Below, piece after piece: positions 61,210-64,000 of a stretch of DNA of 64,000 bases. A program made the translations under genes and the position numbers. The stretch is from Arenibacter sp. F20364 (lineage in GTDB: Bacteria > Bacteroidota > Bacteroidia > Flavobacteriales > Flavobacteriaceae): positions 87,009-151,008 of the forward strand of contig NZ_JALKBD010000014.1 in NCBI RefSeq assembly GCF_023015905.1, in the 5' to 3' direction. Each line of letters begins with the position of its first letter. The stretch's first letter is position 1. The notes beneath the pieces were generated by a model. The model was not told where the DNA came from, searched no databases, and saw only the letters and a program-made list of their open reading frames with translations.

Positions 61210-61694
61210 TTTTTATAATTAAATTTTACCTCTTCTTTGGAACCATTTTCCTGTTCAATAACAACATAAATATTGATTTCTGACTCATTTATTTTCTCGA
61301 AGGTAAAATCGTCAAAATAAACCCGATTCCCCTCCAATTTCACCAATTTAAAGTCCACCGTCTTGTCCTTTTCCTCCCAACCTGTCAAATTACTATTAAG
61401 GTGCTTCAGTCTAAGGATAAGCGTTTCCCCTTCCTGTCTAATATGGCCAACCTCATAAAAGGCCACTTTTTCGTCCACAACCAATTTAAACACGAACATC
61501 ATGGAATCTCCCAAAGGTGGACTCCATATTTCCTCGGTTATTCCGCCAAAGGCCTCTCCCTTCCAGTGTCCTGCTATCCATGCCACATCGGATAGGCTGG
61601 CCTTGGGAGGGGGGTTGTTGTTGGTAAAGGAAATGGTATTCTGACCAAAAGAAGGAATATAGACAAAGAGTAAAAGGATTAGGGTCCATTTCAT
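61206..61694 (-). CDS. DUF6265-like secreted protein
   Basis: 162 residues from the ATG at 61694, which gives a clean signal peptide (TLILLLFVYIPSFGQ); a longer reading to 61727 spoils it. The body has DVAWIAGHWKGEAFGGITEEIWSPPLGDSMMFVFKLVVDEKVAFYEVGHIRQEGETLILRLKH, the typical start of a small beta-barrel DUF6265 domain in which W and G residues line a pocket. No ligand is known. It is the first gene of the leftward run to 59860. Confidence 0.8.
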   Translation of the reverse strand: MKWTLILLLFVYIPSFGQNTISFTNNNPPPKASLSDVAWIAGHWKGEAFGGITEEIWSPPLGDSMMFVFKLVVDEKVAFYEVGHIRQEGETLILRLKHLNSNLTGWEEKDKTVDFKLVKLEGNRVYFDDFTFEKINESEINIYVVIEQENGSKEEVKFNYKK

Positions 61695-61764
61695 TTGTGA
61701 ATCCGTTTTAGGACCAATAAGGTACAAATTATCCGATTACAAACGATTAATTCTTTGTTGTGGT

Positions 61765-62337
61765 TTAGGTGATTTGGATATTGTACTTCTTTAATAAGCC
61801 CAGGGCACCTTCCTTGGAGAATTTTGCTTTGGCAATTTTATTCTTTTCGGGATCCAGGGAATAATTCAAGGCCGTTCGGAAATCGACTTTCTCCAGATTG
61901 CAATTTTCAAAGAGGGCACCTTCAAGATTACAGGAATCGAATATGGTTTCGGTTAGGTCGGTTTCCGTAAATTCGACTGAAATCATTTTGCAATTATTGA
62001 AGATAGTATTCTTGAGTTTCAATTTATAAAAAGAGGACAGGTCTAAGGTACAGTCGTGGAAATTAAAGGAAAGTAGAAAATCATTACAATGGTCAAAATG
62101 TATCCCTAGTAGTTTGCTCCTTTTGAAAACTACTTCCTTAAAGGTGGTATTTTTAAGGTTTACATTGCTTAGGTCACAATCGGTAAAAATGCATTCCATA
62201 AAGGCGATGTTGGATATATCCCCTTTGGAAAAGCTACAGGAGTCAAATACGCAGTTTTCATATTCGCCCTTCTCCAGGCGTTTGGTGGTAAAATCCATTC
62301 CCTTAAAGCTTCGGTCGGTAATAAATGGGGTGTTCAT
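61765..62337 (-). CDS. Qnr-like pentapeptide-repeat protein
   Basis: 190 residues. The middle is a regular pentapeptide beta-helix (A(D/N)LXX-like: FDSCSFSKGDISNIAFMECIFTDCDLSNVNLKNTTFKEVVFKRSKL, DLSSFYKLKLKNTIFNNCKM, TDLTETIFDSCNLEGALFENCNLEKVDF). The C-terminal phrase LDPEKNKIAKAKFSKEGALGLLKKYNIQI and the length match Qnr-family proteins that mimic DNA and protect gyrase. Chromosomal versions exist in many marine bacteria; whether it protects against quinolones is unknown. Confidence 0.9.
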   Translation of the reverse strand: MNTPFITDRSFKGMDFTTKRLEKGEYENCVFDSCSFSKGDISNIAFMECIFTDCDLSNVNLKNTTFKEVVFKRSKLLGIHFDHCNDFLLSFNFHDCTLDLSSFYKLKLKNTIFNNCKMISVEFTETDLTETIFDSCNLEGALFENCNLEKVDFRTALNYSLDPEKNKIAKAKFSKEGALGLLKKYNIQIT

Positions 62338-62456
62338 GCGGCTACTTGAATTTTGGGCATTTTATTATTTATTATGGGGGCAAAGGTCAACGGAAGTAAT
62401 TCTTACGGTAGGGCAACCTGATACTGCTTCTTTTTATTATTTGGACCTTAATTAAC

Positions 62457-62834
62457 TTAAACAGAGTAAGAAACTAACAACTGTAATAAGAGCGCTATAA
62501 TTGCGGGGAGGGCCTGGACAACAAATATTTTCTTACTGGCGGTCAGCGCACCAAAAATACCGGCAATGGCTACACAACATAAAAAGAAAATGGAGATGTT
62601 TGTACTCCAAGTTTGGTCTTCGATAAAAAATGTCCATATGAGTCCTGCTGCCAAAAAGCCATTATAGAGTCCTTGGTTTGCAGCCAGGCCTTTGGTGGGT
62701 TTAAACATATGCTCCGGAAGTGCTTTTCTAAAAGTTTTTTTGCCCAAGGTTTCCCAGGCAAACATTTCCATATATAAAATATACAGGTGTTCAAGGGCTA
62801 TAATAGCTATAAAAATGTTTGAAAGGGTCTCCAT
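62457..62834 (-). CDS. DUF1304-family membrane protein
   Basis: 125 residues from the ATG at 62834 (an in-frame upstream reading has no membrane-protein character). Four hydrophobic segments: NIFIAIIALEHLYILYMEMFAW, NGFLAAGLIWTFFI, ISIFFLCCVAIAGIFGAL and ALPAIIALLLQLLVSY. The phrases EMFAWETLG and NQGLYNGFLAAGLIW are DUF1304 marks. Role unknown. Confidence 0.9.
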   Translation of the reverse strand: METLSNIFIAIIALEHLYILYMEMFAWETLGKKTFRKALPEHMFKPTKGLAANQGLYNGFLAAGLIWTFFIEDQTWSTNISIFFLCCVAIAGIFGALTASKKIFVVQALPAIIALLLQLLVSYSV

Positions 62835-62964
62835 ATTTTGATTTTTGAAAGGATTATTTCGTACTAAATATAAGGGATTCCATTGATTTATCGCTGTGGA
62901 GTTTATGAACCGTAATATGGGCATCTATATACATTGTGGGACAAACACTAAAAAATAAAATAAA

Positions 62965-63153
62965 ATGAGCACACTAGAAAAAACAAGCGCAGATTACGTT
63001 ATTAAAAAAATGAAAAAGATATCCCTTCCATATCCAAAGGGTATTATATATGAAACTCAATTAAAAGAAATATCCTCACTACTTGATGAAATAGAAGAAA
63101 GCGTTAAGTCTTATAGGGAGTTGGTTAAAAATGCAAAAAAGATTAAAAAGTAA
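62965..63153 (+). CDS. Small helical protein of unknown function
   Basis: 62 residues, charged and probably helical: TSADYVIKKMKKISLPYPKGIIYETQLKEISSLLDEIEESVKSYRELVKNAKKIKK. A coiled-coil-like second half. No family known. Its end overlaps the end of the convergent small gene by 11 bases. Confidence 0.5.
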   Translation: MSTLEKTSADYVIKKMKKISLPYPKGIIYETQLKEISSLLDEIEESVKSYRELVKNAKKIKK

Positions 63154-63337
63154 ACCCTTCTACAAACCTTGGATTCACATTAACAATAAGTGATTTTCCA
63201 TCAGTTTTATGTAGAATATCATGAACCTTATATATTACATCCTTAAATAGGATGGATTCATCTTTGTTTGGTGTTTCTTTAAGAGTAATATCCCCAATAG
63301 TCTCTCTGCTATTTATTTCGATTAGGTCAAATTTCAT
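63143..63337 (-). CDS. Small protein of unknown function
   Basis: 64 residues: KFDLIEINSRETIGDITLKE, later IYKVHDILHKTDGKSLIVNVNPRFVEGFTF. It is amphipathic, without signal or membrane part. It is convergent with the 62965 gene and overlaps it by 11 bases, so one of the two may be spurious, though both look like coding sequence. Confidence 0.45.
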   Translation of the reverse strand: MKFDLIEINSRETIGDITLKETPNKDESILFKDVIYKVHDILHKTDGKSLIVNVNPRFVEGFTF

Positions 63338-63433
63338 AATGGTGTGTTTTTGTTTTAGATAAATAATTAACGCTTAATTATAGATTTTAACAATGTGTGT
63401 TAAAAAGTATTCTTAAAAATAAATCATTTTATA

Positions 63434-63464
63434 GTTCCGTATTCGTTCCGTTTTTATATATTTG
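63434..63464 (+). promoter_or_regulatory. Promoter and direct repeat before the 63487 gene
   Basis: TTC at 63435-63437, 19 bases, then TATATTTG at 63457-63464 is near the phylum promoter consensus. GTTCCGT occurs twice, at 63434-63440 and 63445-63451, one helical turn apart and over the promoter. Confidence 0.5.
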
Positions 63465-63486
63465 CTTGAATGATTTTAAATAAGTA

Positions 63487-63954
63487 GTGAACGAAGAGCA
63501 AAAATATCGCAAAAAGCTTGAAGAAATAGACAGTAAATACACTCGTCTTCAGGAGGCTATTATAGATAATCGATACGAAAGGGATATTTGGCAGGGTTTA
63601 TTGGATGGACTAGATAAGTCCTCCAATGGATTCCCCACTAAAGGGAATAGAGAAGCTAAAATCAAATTCATATTCAAAAATATATTCCAAAGGGCTGTTC
63701 GTATGTCTGAACTAGAGGATAAGTATACTGAACTCAACAAAGAATACCATAAGCTAGTGAACGTAATGAGGCGTATGAAGGATGAAGGAACGGTTTTATC
63801 TGTCCGGTACAACAAACAGAACACTTTGACATTTTGGGGATTAAGCGAATGGATAGAAGAAAATGACTTTAAAGATCAGTATAAGCCACTTCCTAATAAT
63901 TTCAAAGGATCATGCCTAATTTCTGGGTATTTGGATATTTATGCAAATAACTGA
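63487..63954 (+). CDS. Coiled-coil protein of unknown function
   Basis: 155 residues from a GTG that directly follows an in-frame stop, so no earlier start is possible. The first half is helical and charged (EEQKYRKKLEEIDSKYTRLQEAIIDNRYERDIWQGLLDGLD), the middle SELEDKYTELNKEYHKLVNVMRRMKDEGTVLSV is coiled-coil-like, and the C-terminus LTFWGLSEWIEENDFKDQYKPL is more compact. No family is recognised. It lies at the window edge with the 62965 and 63143 genes, possibly a small accessory patch. Confidence 0.6.
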   Translation: MNEEQKYRKKLEEIDSKYTRLQEAIIDNRYERDIWQGLLDGLDKSSNGFPTKGNREAKIKFIFKNIFQRAVRMSELEDKYTELNKEYHKLVNVMRRMKDEGTVLSVRYNKQNTLTFWGLSEWIEENDFKDQYKPLPNNFKGSCLISGYLDIYANN

Positions 63955-64000
63955 GTTAACCTAAACAGGAAGAATTCTGTATTTCTAACGCCTCTGAATT

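Overview
The window reads as chromosomal DNA of a marine Flavobacteriaceae (Bacteroidota), of the Arenibacter/Maribacter/Zobellia kind. The signs are low to moderate GC, many lipoprotein signals, TAnnTTTG-type promoter boxes, a CTnDOT-like tyrosine recombinase, and a large sulfatase/fucosidase locus. The genus is inference.

Region 1 (1-33926) is a polysaccharide-utilisation and L-fucose catabolic locus in two opposed arms. The rightward arm (89-21496) carries a GH141-like beta-helix protein, two S1 sulfatases, a FAH-family hydrolase, a GH31, a triple-domain esterase, a sialate O-acetylesterase-type esterase, a GH29 fucosidase and a GH43-like/GH29 fusion. It continues with an SDR dehydrogenase, a FucP-type permease, a RhaM-type mutarotase, a DUF6786-like lipoprotein and an FMN-dependent lactate dehydrogenase-like enzyme. 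The leftward arm (33926-21544) carries an AraB-like FGGY kinase, fucose isomerase, three Asp-box propeller proteins, a third sulfatase, an SSS symporter and a LacI regulator. Together they look built to desulfate, deacetylate and cleave a fucose-rich sulfated glycan, import the sugar, and degrade it by an oxidative route (SDR, FAH hydrolase, lactate oxidation) and an isomerase/kinase route. No SusC/SusD pair lies in the window.

Region 2 (34217-39744) is a small integrated element in the 3' end of a tRNA-Arg(CCT) gene. It is bounded by a perfect 24-bp att repeat with an internal perfect 21-bp repeat near each end. It holds an integrase, remnants of a VapE/VirE-type protein and a CHC2 primase, a Fic protein with an array of ATCGACA half-sites, a tiny membrane protein and a ParE/RelE-like toxin-antitoxin pair. 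A diverged copy of the tiny membrane protein lies just outside attR (40653-40835), which suggests an older flanking insertion.

Region 3 (41049-64000) is mostly ordinary chromosome: a VTC/DUF4956/DUF2490 operon, a moaE-moaC pair, and a polyamine cluster (speA, speB, a deoxyhypusine-synthase-like gene, an acidic protein, a DUF155 membrane protein). A RimB-like/RimK fusion, small secreted proteins, an M28 membrane peptidase, a CBS protein, a tight leftward run of small housekeeping genes, a Qnr-like pentapeptide protein and a few unknown small genes follow.
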